Below the pieces are notes generated by a model, which was given only the letters and a program-made list of their open reading frames with translations, did no database searches and was not told the origin of the DNA. Made by a program: the position numbers and the translations under genes. A DNA stretch of 64,000 nucleotides from Lucinisca nassula (lineage: Eukaryota; Mollusca; Bivalvia; Lucinida; Lucinidae): NCBI GenBank assembly GCA_963580285.1, contig CAUZLF010000709.1, positions 1 to 64,000 of the forward strand, read 5' to 3'. Positions 10,274 through 19,634 of this stretch are shown here, one piece after another. Position 1 is the first letter of the stretch, and each line of letters starts with the position of its first letter.

Positions 10274-10431
10274 CATCATAGAATGCTGTGTAATGAAAAC
10301 CCATGTAAATCCAACTTTATAAAGAGAAAAGTAGGATTTACACGGAGTGTGCAGTCTTTCTTTCGTTTTTACAAGTCGATATATTAAGGAAAAAGAACCA
10401 ATACCCCCTATTCCCCCAACATCCTGGTCAT
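10274..10431 (+). other. 3' flank of the transposase gene
   Basis: 158 bp between the TGA stop and the inner inverted repeat. No AATAAA poly(A) signal is visible. Contains a short inverted pair (GTAAATCC ... GGATTTAC) around 10304-10340. Confidence 0.4.
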
Positions 10432-11026
10432 AATCCGGGTTGTGGGTACTCATTAGAACTGCCTCATTGAGGCGTATGAAAAGATTTTTATATATATTAT
10501 TTTATCATTGAACTTAAACTTTAAACATATATCAATTTTTATCCATAAGCGATCACCAGAAACCGAGATATTATGAAAATGCACAAATACCGATTGATCC
10601 AGGGCACAATCGGGAATTTCCCGGACAAATTACCTTAAAAAATGGACCCCTAAAATATTGAAAATGAAATTTTTTTTTTAATAGTCTTTTGGAACGGAGC
10701 AAAAATTTTTATTTCATACTAATTTTAATAATTTCTGACCACCCAAAGTCGAGATATTAGGATTAACGCACCACTACCCCCAAATCCGGGAAAAAATCCG
10801 AGAATTTCCCGGACAAATTAACTTGAAAAATGGACCCCTAAAACGTTAAAAAATCAAATTATTTTTTTTTTATCTTTTAGAATGGAGCTAAAAATTTCAT
10901 TTGATACTAATTTCATTAATTTCTGACCACCCAAAGTGGAAATATTAGGGATAACGCACCACTACCCCCAATTTCCCGGACATTTCCCGGCGAATTCCCG
11001 GACATTTCCCGGACAATTCCCGGACA
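10432..11026. repeat. right arm of inner inverted repeat
   Basis: Reverse complement of 3088-3679. It opens with AATCCGGGTTGTGGGTACTC and ends in a run of CCCGGACA units. Compared with the left arm there are scattered substitutions and small indels, by eye 85-90% identity. Confidence 0.8.
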
Positions 11027-11066
11027 AAAACATGCAGAAAAATACCGCACAATATACGACCTTATT

Positions 11067-11206
11067 AAACACAACTTTTTATAAAGTAAGGCTTTGGTTT
11101 ACAGGGGAACATATTATTTTCATTAGTTCTGCTAAAAAACACAACTTTTTATAAAGCAAGGCTTTGGTTTACAGGGGAACATATTATTTTTATTAGTTCT
11201 GCTAAA
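11067..11206. repeat. 70-bp tandem duplication, two copies
   Basis: ACAACTTTTTATAAAG(T/C)AAGGC through GTTCTGCTAAAAAA occurs twice head to tail at 70-bp spacing with very few differences, ending in a poly-A run of about 20. Confidence 0.9.
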
Positions 11207-11234
11207 AAAAAAAAAAAAAAACATATATCGTAGA

Positions 11235-11416
11235 CATAGACTGTGGGTATTTTTTGGACCCCACTCCCACAATCCGTGCTGAAAGAAACTGATTGGGCTG
11301 CACCTCTGAAATGCTTCCACGCTGAGCTGAAACGGAACCCGCGTTAAACCTCCATTCAAGCAAACAAACACCCTAATTTAGAACCGCCTCATCGAGGCGG
11401 TGAGGCGGTTCTAACG
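11235..11416. mobile_element. disrupted MITE family A with SINE-derived filler
   Basis: Half of a family-A hairpin (GACTGTGGGTA) on the left and AACCGCCTCATCGAGGCGG near the right. Between them lies a rearranged SINE-A-like piece (TGCTTCCACGCTGAGCTGAA, CCGCGTTAAACC, CAAACAAACA). It looks like a SINE fragment inserted into the palindrome. Confidence 0.5.
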
Positions 11417-11514
11417 AGCTGCAAAAATCCATGCTTTGAGCCGATATGAAAAAAAAAAATAATTGTTAATAGAACATTTCATTGTGATGAATATATTTCG
11501 GCCCATAAGTTTCA

Positions 11515-11590
11515 ATATGTGTATTTTCGAAAGAAAGATGGAAGGAAAGAAAGAAATAAAGAAAGGAAGAAAGAAAGAAAGAAAGGGCCA
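11515..11590. repeat. (GAAA)n microsatellite
   Basis: Imperfect AAAG/AAGG repeats followed by a short (CCAA)n stretch. Low complexity only. Confidence 0.85.
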
Positions 11591-11732
11591 ACCAACCAAC
11601 TAACCAACCCATTACGAAAACACACCTATTAAATATACTGGAAATTGTATCCACCAAAATGAAAATTTCCAGAAAAAAAAAATCCGATATTTTAATTTTT
11701 CTTCTCAAAACCCCGTTAGCCCAAATCCACCG

Positions 11733-11792
11733 TAAAAAAAAAAAAAAAACAAAAAAAAAACAAAAAAAAAAAAAACAACAACAACAACAACA
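11733..11792. repeat. A-rich tract with (CAA)n
   Basis: Long A runs broken by single C residues, then six ACA/CAA units. It directly abuts the tail end of a minus-strand SINE A copy and may be the remains of its AAAC tail. Confidence 0.7.
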
Positions 11793-11804
11793 AATCAACC
11801 ATAA

Positions 11805-12040
11805 TATTGGAGTCATTGCTTCCAATTCTGTGGGACTTTTACCCGACACATTGAAATGAAATGACATCTCAAGCCCTGCCGCCCATTTAAACCAATTGGA
11901 TTTATGTGCATGGACGGTCCGACTCGCACCACTTTTCTTGGGTAGGCTTATAGCCTCTAAGCGGTCGGTTTCAGCTCTGCGTGGAAGCATCATGTAGCGC
12001 TATCTATTTTTCAAGACCCGATGGGCGCGGTGGGGGGGGG
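11805..12040 (-). mobile_element. SINE family A copy
   Basis: Minus-strand copy starting at CATTGCTTCCAATTCTGTGG and running through ATGACATCTCAAGCCCTGCC and GGTTTCAGCTCTGCGTGGAA to CAAGACCCGATGGGCGCGG. It lacks the usual tail-proximal GACGTTAAAC segment. A G-run of about 18 (12032-12049) follows its 5' end. Confidence 0.8.
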
Positions 12041-12049
12041 GGGGGGGGG

Positions 12050-12361
12050 CAGACACTATTGATAAGCGTCTATCTATATTTATTATCATCATTATTTGTG
12101 ATGAAGAATGGGTACTTTGTCAGAATCACCCGAATAATTCTTGCCTGACTCAGAAAAAAATGGAAAGGAACTTACTGGTGCCATAGACAGTAGCAGTTAT
12201 ATGCAGGCTGAGTAAATGAAATGCACACAAATGTGTTTTATGTGTGAAACTCTTTGGAAATGTATAATAACATTTCTGTCTAAACGTATTAAATCTTGGG
12301 GAGTCTGCATAACTGCCACTGTCAGTCAGTCATCGACGAAAATGTATCTATTAAACTTGGC
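12050..12361. other. no feature recognised
   Basis: Unique-looking AT-rich sequence. A 69-codon open stretch has no recognisable similarity. Confidence 0.4.
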
Positions 12362-12637
12362 ATTGCGAAAACACGCAACATGCCTATATAATTTTAACCC
12401 CCTTAAACTCCCCTTTATACATTAAAACTGGGGTTTACATGGATAATGATCATTTTTCCTATTTCCGGTAAATACACATTGTGGGTACTCTTTAGAACGA
12501 CCACGCCGAGGCGGTTCTAACGAGGTCCAACAATCCATGTTTCGAGCAGAAATATGAAAAATATACATTTTATCAGAGAAGTTTCATTTTTGTTGGTACA
12601 TTTACAATTTATTTGAATAGGCGTATTTTCGTAATGC
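12362..12637. mobile_element. MITE family A, complete copy
   Basis: Best-preserved complete copy. Ends are ATTGCGAAAACACG and CGTATTTTCGTAAT, with a central hairpin at about 12473-12540 (ACATTGTGGGTACTC ... GAGGCGGTTCTAACGAG). It has the same internal order as 300-582 but in the opposite orientation, so the two copies define the element as about 280 bp. Confidence 0.75.
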
Positions 12638-12741
12638 AAGCCTAACTGAAAAAAAAAATCTCGTTGATGTCCAGCTCCTGTCGCTTGGAAGCCACACCAG
12701 AGAGGAGCCGCACGTGAGTCAGGCTTACGAATTTAAAAAAT

Positions 12742-12774
12742 TATTGATAATAATAATAATAATAATAATAATAA
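12742..12774. repeat. (AAT)n microsatellite
   Basis: About ten uninterrupted AAT/TAA units. Confidence 0.95.
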
Positions 12775-13160
12775 TTCACAAATTCAACAATCAAGTACAA
12801 CATTAAAACAAAAAGAACCATCATCACGTGTCCATCCATTTTTCATCTTATAATATTTAATTATAATAGCAATATCGTCAAAGCCAGACCTGAACAGCGG
12901 GCCAACGTCGGGCCGACAGAGAAACGACGTTGCTATCTATTGCTATCTGCCCGACATTGATCCGACACTCTTTGCACATGTGTCGTACAGTATCTATTAC
13001 TTCCGAAAAGAATTTGATAAACTCGAACATATTAATAAAAATGCAAACAAATTAATTTTTGAGAAAATGGTATGAAAAATGAAATTTGAAAATAAAAATT
13101 ATGAATAAATAAATAAAAATCACCTGACCGGAGATCATGACATTAATATTTGACGAAGAA
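12775..13160. other. no feature recognised
   Basis: AT-rich sequence with no supportable gene or repeat. A short inverted motif (GGGCCAACGTCGGGCCGAC) stands out in composition only. Confidence 0.4.
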
Positions 13161-13164
13161 TTAG

Positions 13165-13307
13165 AATAGTGACAATGCAAGTGGTCGTAGCCCATAAGTA
13201 TGCTCAAAACACAGCGGTGGGAGACCAAGTGATTAGAGTCAGCGCTCTTACCCACAAGGTCACGGAGGCCAAGGGTATACGCAAAAAAAAAAAAAAAAAA
13301 AAAAAAA
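13165..13307 (-). mobile_element. tRNA-headed SINE fragment (family C)
   Basis: On the minus strand this reads as a tRNA-like head, GACCTTGTGGGTAAGAGCGC then TGACTCTAATCACTTGGTCT. It is closely related to the better copy at 59058-59287 (GGATAAGAGCGCTGACTCTTA). A run of about 26 A residues lies at its 5' side on the plus strand. No functional tRNA can be folded. Confidence 0.55.
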
Positions 13308-13431
13308 CTTTTAAAATGTATGTTGAAGCACCGGTCAAGCACATTCTGCTCTTCACAATCTAATTTATGTTCATAACAAAATGGATATATTCACGGAGTC
13401 GGAGATCACCCATTCATTCATTTACTCACGT

Positions 13432-13503
13432 GAACAAGTCCGTAAAATTAACATTCCATAAACCCCACTTCATATAGAGAAGGGGTATACATAAACAGAG
13501 GAT
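13432..13503. mobile_element. MITE family A fragment
   Basis: Contains ACCCCACTTCATATAGAGAAGG and GGGGTATACATAAA, similar to the CCCC/GGGG arm of complete family-A copies; the hairpin core is missing. Confidence 0.4.
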
Positions 13504-13535
13504 ATTTACTTCTTTTTTTTTTTTTTTTTTTTTTT

Positions 13536-13835
13536 TGTTTGTTTGTTTGATTTGAGGTTTAACGGCCCCGTCAACACTGTTAAGGTATTTTTTGGGACGT
13601 TGCTTCCAATTTTGTGGGACTTTTACCCGACATTGAGATGAAATGACATCTCAAACCCTGTCGTCTAATGAAACCAATTGGGTTTATAAGCATGGACGGA
13701 CCAGCTCACACCGCTTTGCCTGGGTAGGCTTAGATCCTCTCAGCGGTTTACCAGTACTCGTGTGCGTGTCGGATTCAGCTCTGTGCGGAAGCATCATGCA
13801 GCCGTTTTATTTCTTCAAGCCCCGATGGGCGGAGG
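13536..13835 (-). mobile_element. SINE family A copy, near full length
   Basis: From TTGTTTGTTTGTTTGATTTG (the AAAC tail read in reverse) to CAAGCCCCGATGGGCGGAGG, about 300 bp with no large deletion. A T-run of about 25 and TTTGTTTG repeats flank it. This copy, with 38768-39057 and 42684-42985, defines the family consensus. Confidence 0.9.
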
Positions 13836-13887
13836 CCGTCTGTTTTTTTTTTTGTTTGTTTGTTTGTTTTGTTTTGTTTTTTTAAGA

Positions 13888-13960
13888 TAAAAGCGGCCCA
13901 GGCAAAGTGGTGCGAGTCGGACCGTCCATGCATATAAACCCTATTGCTTTCATTGGGTGG
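13888..13960 (+). mobile_element. SINE family A, first part of a split copy
   Basis: Plus-strand SINE segment AAGCGGCCCAGGCAAAGTGG to TTTCATTGGGTGG. It continues at 14259 after a nested minus-strand copy. TTTCATTGGGTGG is present on both sides of the nested copy as a 13-bp target duplication. Confidence 0.8.
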
Positions 13961-14258
13961 ATTTGTTTGTTTGAGTTGAGGTTTAACGTCCGACGGTCCC
14001 CGTCAACACTGTAAAGGTAATTTTGGAGACGTTGCTTCCAATTTTGTGGGACTTTTACCCGACATTGAGATGAAATGACATCTCAAGCCCTGTCGCCCAA
14101 TGAAATTAGCATGGACGGTCCGCCTCGCACCGCGGTTCCTGGACAGGCTTACGGATCCTCTAAGCGATTTACCAGTACTAGTGTGCTGGCCAGATTCAGC
14201 CCTGCGTGGAAGCATCGTGCAGCCCATATATTTCTTCAAGCCCTATGGGCGGGGGCCA
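13961..14258 (-). mobile_element. SINE family A copy nested in another SINE A
   Basis: Full-length minus-strand copy flanked by the 13-bp direct repeat TTTCATTGGGTGG (13948-13960 and 14259-14271). This is the expected outcome of LINE-driven target-primed retroposition and shows the family was active after older copies were already in place. Confidence 0.9.
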
Positions 14259-14395
14259 TTTCATTGGGTGGAAGTGCTTGAGTTGTCATTTAATCCCAAT
14301 GTCGGGTAAATGTCCAACAAAATTGGAAGCAACGTCTCCAAAATGGCATTAACAGTGTTAACGGGGGCATTAAACCTCGAATCTAACAAACAAAC
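14259..14395 (+). mobile_element. SINE family A, second part of the split copy
   Basis: Resumes with TTTCATTGGGTGG and finishes with the usual tail region, CAACGTCTCCAAAATGGCAT then GGGGGCATTAAACCTCGAAT and ACAAACAAAC. Confidence 0.85.
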
Positions 14396-15002
14396 CCATA
14401 CAACAATGTACCGATCGTTTCTTTTGACATACCGGTAATTGATATTGACGGATGTACTTTTCCAGTGGGCATACAACGTCGGAAAAACATTAAAACCACA
14501 TTCATCCAACGTCATGACATTGAATTGAATTCTGTTCATCAACGGTCGACTGGGCTTTATTAAAAACATTGAAAAAAAAATTGGTTCCTCTCCAGTATGG
14601 ATAATTTCGACCATAGTGTAGAAGACTGTGAAACTTATCGCCCCTACCCAAAAGGGCTCCCCAATATTAGGAAACGGTACACGCCTCATTTCACAGTCTT
14701 CAGCAGAATGGTGAAACACAAATATTTGAGGACTGTTCTAACACGCGCCTACAACCCGTATTGCTAGCATAAATGAGCGACATATAACACAATTTCCTAA
14801 AATTAACTATACATACTGTGTTTTCGAGAAGAGACCTGCGCTTAGCGAATGCTTTGTTCAAGCTGCGTGTCTGCGCAGTCTGGTCATGGCCTTCACTATT
14901 CACTTATGGAAAATGACTGAACGTTTTGCAGGCCACATGTGAAAACTCAGATTCTGAGTGCGTTGAATGCGCTATCACTTGGCACAGATTTTAATTGATT
15001 TT

Positions 15003-15003
<1 letters not shown>
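14396..15003. other. no gene recognised
   Basis: Contains CCAGTGGGCATACAACGTCG, a motif also seen near 27888 (CCACTGGGCACACAACGTGA), and a 12-bp inverted pair around 14634-14703 (AGACTGTGAAA ... TTTCACAGTCT). Minus-strand open frames here have no recognisable domain. Confidence 0.35.

Positions 15004-15033
<30 letters not shown>
15004..15033. repeat. (CA)n microsatellite
   Basis: About 15 uninterrupted CA units. Confidence 0.95.
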
Positions 15034-15037
<4 letters not shown>

Positions 15038-15084
15038 GCGTCTAACATGGTGTCAGATAGTACAAATAATAAGTTAAAATTGTA

Positions 15085-15283
15085 ATATCTTTATTATATA
15101 TTTTATTTTCAACATAGATTGTGGGTGCTCGTTAGAATCGCCTCAATGAGGCGGTTCTAACTATTACTCACAATCTATGTTTTTGAACAAAAGGCAGATA
15201 ATGTATACCCCGTAAACCCCATTTTCCTCTATATAAAGTGGGGTTTAGAGGGGTCTTAGTTTCACGGACATGTTATCGTGATG
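15085..15283. mobile_element. MITE family A, partial copy
   Basis: Hairpin core 15110-15182 (CATAGATTGTGGGTGCTCGTT / ACTCACAATCTATG around CGCCTCAATGAGGCG), then the CCCC/GGGG arm and GGACATGTTATCGTGATG. The left terminus is lost. Confidence 0.7.
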
Positions 15284-15530
15284 TGCATAATGCTTCCACG
15301 CAGAGCTGAAACCAACCGCACAGAAATACTGGAAAACCGCTTAAAGGTTCTAAAACTGCCTAGGAAGCGTGGTGCATGCATATCAGCCATATTGGTTTAA
15401 TTGGATGGCATGGTTTGGGATGTAATTTAACCCCAATGCCGAGGCAAAGTCCCACTAAAAGGAAGCCTCGCCTTTAAAATGACTCTAAAGTGTTGACGGG
15501 GACGTTAAACCGCGAGTCAAACAAACAAAA
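15284..15530 (+). mobile_element. SINE family A copy
   Basis: Starts at CATAATGCTTCCACGCAGAG and ends GTTGACGGGGACGTTAAACC then CAAACAAACAAAAC. The first 40 bp or so of the family are missing, as expected for 5' truncation, and it begins exactly at the MITE end. Confidence 0.85.
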
Positions 15531-15639
15531 CCTGGGCCTCGGTGTTCAGTCCAATAAAACAATAGCGCATCACAAAATCACGCCTGTTCAAATTCAGTTA
15601 TATTGAGGATACTGCAACAATAACAAAGAAAGGGGGAAA

Positions 15640-16044
15640 AATACCATAAAAATACGGTGTTTTTCATACTTTTTTGCGTGGATGGGGGTGCAAAATTATA
15701 AGGGTGTGTTACCGTGATAAAAACACACACCCTATCGAATTCCACTCCGATTGAGTACCATTTTTATACACTAAATTCGAGTTTTACAGTAGTTAACATT
15801 ACTTTTCTTAGATCTTTACTAAAATGTAGAATATGGGTGTTCGTTATAGAACCAACTGGCTGAGGCGACCCTAACGTGTACCCACAATCTACATGTATAT
15901 TTTAGAGCAGAAATGGGAGATCTTTCCCAATTTTTCAGCATATAAGTTTCGCTTTTTCTTTTTTGTTTTGTATTTTATTATTTTTTTTTATAATTATTAT
16001 TTTATTTATTTTGCGTTTATATAGGCATGATTTCGTAACGCAGT
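15640..16044. mobile_element. MITE family A, diverged copy
   Basis: Hairpin core 15826-15892 (TAGAATATGGGTGTTCGTTA ... CGTGTACCCACAATCTACAT), followed by TTTTAGAGCAGAAATGGGAG and a T-rich stretch, ending TATAGGCATGATTTCGTAAC. Confidence 0.6.
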
Positions 16045-16325
16045 CGCCATCACGTGAAAAGTCCGTGAAATGACCCCAAAAACCCACTCCATATGAAAAA
16101 ACGGGGGTTTCCGGGGGTACACATTATTTTTCTTATTTCTGCGTCAAGACAGGTTGCCGGTACCCGTTAGAACCGGCTCAATGAGGCGGTTCTAACGAGC
16201 ATCCACAACCTTGTTTTGAGCATGTTTAAGAAAAATATCACGGATTTTCATCAGACAAGTAGCAATTTTGGAGATATGAAAAAATGTACTTATGTCGCAC
16301 GGATAAGTTATCATAATGGCGCTTG
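16045..16325. mobile_element. MITE family A copy, adjacent to the previous one
   Basis: Directly abuts the preceding copy. CATCACGTGAAAAGTCCGTG opens it, a CCCC/GGGG arm follows, the hairpin core is 16148-16212 (CCGGCTCAATGAGGCGGTTC), and GGATAAGTTATCATAATG closes it. Confidence 0.65.
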
Positions 16326-17045
16326 TCTCGCGACGGCATGACACCTTGGCGAAACGCTCCTCAGTGCAAAGCCCATGAGCCGCAAAAACAGCGTAACGCC
16401 TCCGCACATCCGTCACTGGTCCAAACACGCCCGAGTAAGTAATTTTGGGCTCAGGAGTTCTCTTTTATTGCCTATGCTCGGGTTATATGAACTGCTGCTG
16501 CTGCTGAGTGGGTGAGGGATATCTCAGACGCTATCAAAAATTATTAATAAAATATTAAATTAAGAGGGACGGGTAATTCACATTCACTTAAACTGTTAGT
16601 CTATTGGCCCCTGCAGTGCCAGCGGGGCGTGACTTGACACATTTGTTTTGGATATGAAGCGTTCTGATTGGCGAGGATTTTTGTTCGAATAAACACAGCG
16701 CTTGACAACTGGGCGTGACTTAAAGCTTTCTAAAGGTTTTTGTCTGAATAAACAGGCTTTTTATAAAAAAAGATAAATAAATAAATTAATATAAATAAAT
16801 AAAGAAATAAATAAAACGATAATAATGTTTTCCAATACTACTTCTACTACTACCAATAATAATAATATTTATAATATATTTTTTCTTGACTATAGACGTA
16901 TCTTAGATTTATGTCTTAGCTATGGACCTTACTGTTCAAGTGACAAATTTTGTTGACTTGGATGAAAAACCAAAATGCACAGAAGCGAGTAAATACTATT
17001 TCTTTTTTCAACCTTTCTATTCTTCCTGCCTTTCTCTCGTATAAC
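16326..17045. other. no gene recognised
   Basis: Mixed unique and low-complexity sequence: a short (GCT)n at 16492-16506 and AAATAAATA-rich sequence at 16765-16880. No supportable coding exon. Confidence 0.4.
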
Positions 17046-17226
17046 GGCTAAAACGTAGATTGTGGGTACTCATTAGAACCGACTCGGCGAGGCAGTTCTT
17101 TGGTGAGTCACAATCAATGTTTTTGATCAGAACTAAAAAAATAATCTGTGTTCTTGTGAACCCCAATTTTACTTTATCATAGTGGGGCCCTAGTGGACAA
17201 AATTACATAGCCATGTTTCCGTGATG
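17046..17226. mobile_element. MITE family A, partial copy
   Basis: Hairpin core 17055-17120 (GTAGATTGTGGGTACTCATT ... GGTGAGTCACAATCAATG), then the CCCC/GGGG arm and CATGTTTCCGTGATG. Confidence 0.65.
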
Positions 17227-17235
17227 CTTTCGATA

Positions 17236-17239
17236 ATCT

Positions 17240-17294
<55 letters not shown>

Positions 17295-17421
17295 ACCATC
17301 ATACAATATTGTTGACGAGGATGCGGAACTAAAAGAATGAGGCAGGTTTACTTTCTTTCTGTTTCTTTCCTTCCTTCCTTCTTTCTTTCTTTCTTTCTTT
17401 CTTTCCCTCTTTCTTTCTTTC
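17236..17421. repeat. two (CTTT)n microsatellites
   Basis: About 15 perfect CTTT units at 17236-17295 and a second imperfect tract at 17350-17421 with CCTT variants, separated by about 55 bp of unique sequence. Confidence 0.95.
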
Positions 17422-17789
17422 GTATTTGCTTGGTTATAATCTAAAATAAGGAAATAAATAGACAGGTAATGGTGATCGCTGTGCGTACTATGATCATAGG
17501 ACAGCCTAAGGCAATCTGTGTATTCTGACTTGAAGATGTTTTGTCGCACTACACCTGCCTAGTAGGTGCGTATCTTAAAAAAAGATAACACGGATAAATG
17601 ATCTTTTATTAATTTAATCGTCAATAGAATATCAAATTGAATTTGTAATGTTTAGGACCTGTTAGGACACATTGAGTTCAAACCCTTTCCATATCAGCAA
17701 CAGAAAATTGATTCATATGAGTGAGGGGTGTGAGAGGTATGTGCGGTAAATAGTTATTGTGTAATTATCATCCATACAAATATCAACAT
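17422..17789. other. no feature recognised
   Basis: Subterminal region of the MULE, AT-rich, not shared with the left end. Confidence 0.4.
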
Positions 17790-17977
17790 TACTAAATTTG
17801 ATTATTTATTTGTCCTAAGTGATATATTCTATCATATAAACATTAAAAACAACTTAAATGACTTTAAATAGGCCAGCTATAGGTGGATATGGGTAATTAT
17901 CAGGTGGATTTGGGTAAATACAGTGGATTTGGGTAAATACAGTGGATTTGGGTAGATTTGGGTTTTTCGACTCACCC
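17790..17977. repeat. right terminal inverted repeat of the MULE
   Basis: Mirror of 2649-2828. Ends in CAGTGGATTTGGGTA-type units and the terminus TTTTTCGACTCACCC. It has one more CAGTGGATTTGGGTAAATA unit than the left arm. Confidence 0.85.
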
Positions 17978-17986
17978 TGAAAATAG
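17978..17986. repeat. 9-bp target-site duplication, right copy
   Basis: TGAAAATAG, identical to 2640-2648. Confidence 0.85.
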
Positions 17987-18242
17987 TCGCAGTGAGGTCA
18001 GAGTGTTGTGAAAAACTAAAGAGGGTTATCTTTGAAACATAGGATGGGCTTGGCAAAGAGTGTAGACCCTGATCAGACGCTGCAGAATCCGGCGTCTGGT
18101 GAAGATCTACACTATTTGGTTGGACACTTGAATTTAAGAGATTAATGAAACAGTTTAAGACTATTTCTCCTACCTACACTCGGAGTCAATAGACCCACCA
18201 GTCCTTTGTTGTTGTTTTTTTTTTTAAATCACATTAAATTTT
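17987..18242. other. spacer with a decayed palindrome
   Basis: GGCAAAGAGTGTAGACCCTGATCAGACG and GGCGTCTGGTGAAGATCTACACT (18053-18118) form a hairpin related to the core of the TTAA-flanked MITE at 22671-22875. The rest is unrecognised. Confidence 0.45.
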
Positions 18243-18342
18243 GAGCAGAAATGAGAAAAATATCACAATTTTATCATCTTAAAATTTTCGTTTTTTCGGC
18301 GATAAAGTTTACATTGTATTTGTATAGGCGTGTTTTCGTAAT
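18243..18342. mobile_element. MITE family A, half copy
   Basis: GAGCAGAAATGAGAAAAATA through CATTGTATTTGTATAGGCGTGTTTTCGTAATG: one arm and terminus of the family without the hairpin. Confidence 0.65.
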
Positions 18343-19120
18343 GATTATTCAAAGAAACAAAATGATGTGGAGAAAACAAATGTCTACAACATTTTTAGTA
18401 CTAAATACAATATTATCAACAGTCGGTCGATAGTGAACAAAAGACTGGACTTTTGGCTTAATGTAAACTGCCTAATCACTGCCTAGATACATAAGAGAGA
18501 AAATATTGCTCCATATTCAAAACGGTTTCAAAAGTTCCTCATATCTAAACATGATACTGCAGATGGAAGAAAATATTATAACTTGTATGTTCTATCAATC
18601 TATTATATCCATATTTTTTCCTCATATCTAAAAATGACACTGCCGATGAAACAAAATATTATTGCGTGTATGTTTTATTAAGAAGGAAGATTAGATCATG
18701 GAAGATTAGCTGAGGGCCTCATGGAAGATTAGCTATTACATGTATTTTTGTATGTGCTAAATGTTGCTACCCTCACTAAATAAAGCCCTTACTGACTGAC
18801 TGACTGACTGACTTACTTACTTCTCTCAATTTATTTAATGAACGCACCTGTCCTCCTGTTTACTTTTATAAATTTTACAAATGGATTCTGGTTCGTCTTG
18901 ATTAACATGATTAAGAATACATGGTGTGTCATTCTTGAGCTGTTTGTATTAATAAGAAGTTGGTTTTAGACAATATCTTTATCTCATCGTTTTGACAGCT
19001 AGCATAGAACTCACGGGATCTCCGATCTGGGTTATCGATCATGATACAGACATATATTTTGGGGGCATGCGCAGTCCCAGGAGTAGGATATTCAGGCTAC
19101 CTATTTGCTTTGCAGAGGCG
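18343..19120. other. no gene recognised
   Basis: AT-rich, with a diverged direct repeat (TTCCTCATATCTAAA(C/A)ATGA at about 18534 and 18621) and a short (GACT)n at 18790-18814. No coding exon is supportable. Confidence 0.4.
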
Positions 19121-19124
19121 AGCT

Positions 19125-19425
19125 AAAACAAATTCGCCTTTCTTTTGCGTTACTATGCCTTTTTTCGCATTACTACGCCTTTTGATTCGCGTAAAAACGC
19201 CTTTGATTCGCATCACTGCGCCTTTCTTATGCGTTACTACGTCTTCCTTTTGCATTAGTATGAACTTTTTCGCGTTACTACGCCTTGTTTTTGTGTTACT
19301 ACGCCTTTTTTTGCATAGCTTCGCCTTCTGATTGGCGTTACTGCGTCTTTTGTTTTGCGTTTCTACGCCTTTTTTGCGTTATTACGTCTTTTGTGTCGTG
19401 TTGCTACGCCTTTACGGTATTTTAT
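19125..19425. repeat. degenerate minisatellite, GCGTTACTACGCCTTTT-like units
   Basis: About a dozen imperfect units of 17-25 bp built on GCGTTACTACGCC plus a T-rich spacer. The apparent open frames through it are a by-product. Confidence 0.75.
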
Positions 19426-19634
19426 TTTCTCGTACATAAGCCAAATAGGCTTTCGTATCTGCAGTGTTAACGATCTTACCCTTAGCCTTTCACGCCTGAG
19501 TTTCTTAAACGGGTTCTCCCCATTTTTTTTTATTTTGGTTTCTTATTAATAGGGGATTTAGTCAAATTCATTTACAGGATGGCGAACAGCTTTGATTCTC
19601 GGATGAGACGGTTAATTAATGGCCGTCCCATCCG

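Larger units (their letters stand above)
2649..17977 (+). mobile_element. 15.3-kb Mutator-like DNA transposon (MULE)
   Basis: Bounded by terminal inverted repeats (2649-2828 and 17790-17977) and a perfect 9-bp target duplication. The outermost bases are CGGTGAGTCGAAAAACCC on the left and GGGTTTTTCGACTCACCC on the right. The only long coding block inside is a MULE transposase frame (5753-10273), consistent with the duplication length. The element is loaded with later arrivals: palindromic MITEs of family A, several SINEs, and microsatellites. A second inverted repeat (3088-3679 / 10432-11026) immediately flanks the coding block and may mark an inner element or an internal palindrome. If an inner element owns the transposase, the outer TIRs could belong to a non-autonomous carrier. 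Confidence 0.75.

Noticed and set aside
14261..14719. Minus-strand 152-codon frame
   Set aside because: Starts beyond and ends in SINE sequence and shows no domain.
2649..17977. Polinton/Maverick (size 15 kb, long TIRs)
   Set aside because: No polymerase B, retroviral-type integrase, ATPase or capsid-like frame; duplication is 9 bp rather than 6 bp; the only transposase is MULE type.
19041..19470. Overlapping open frames rich in Phe/Leu/Arg
   Set aside because: They read through a degenerate minisatellite.
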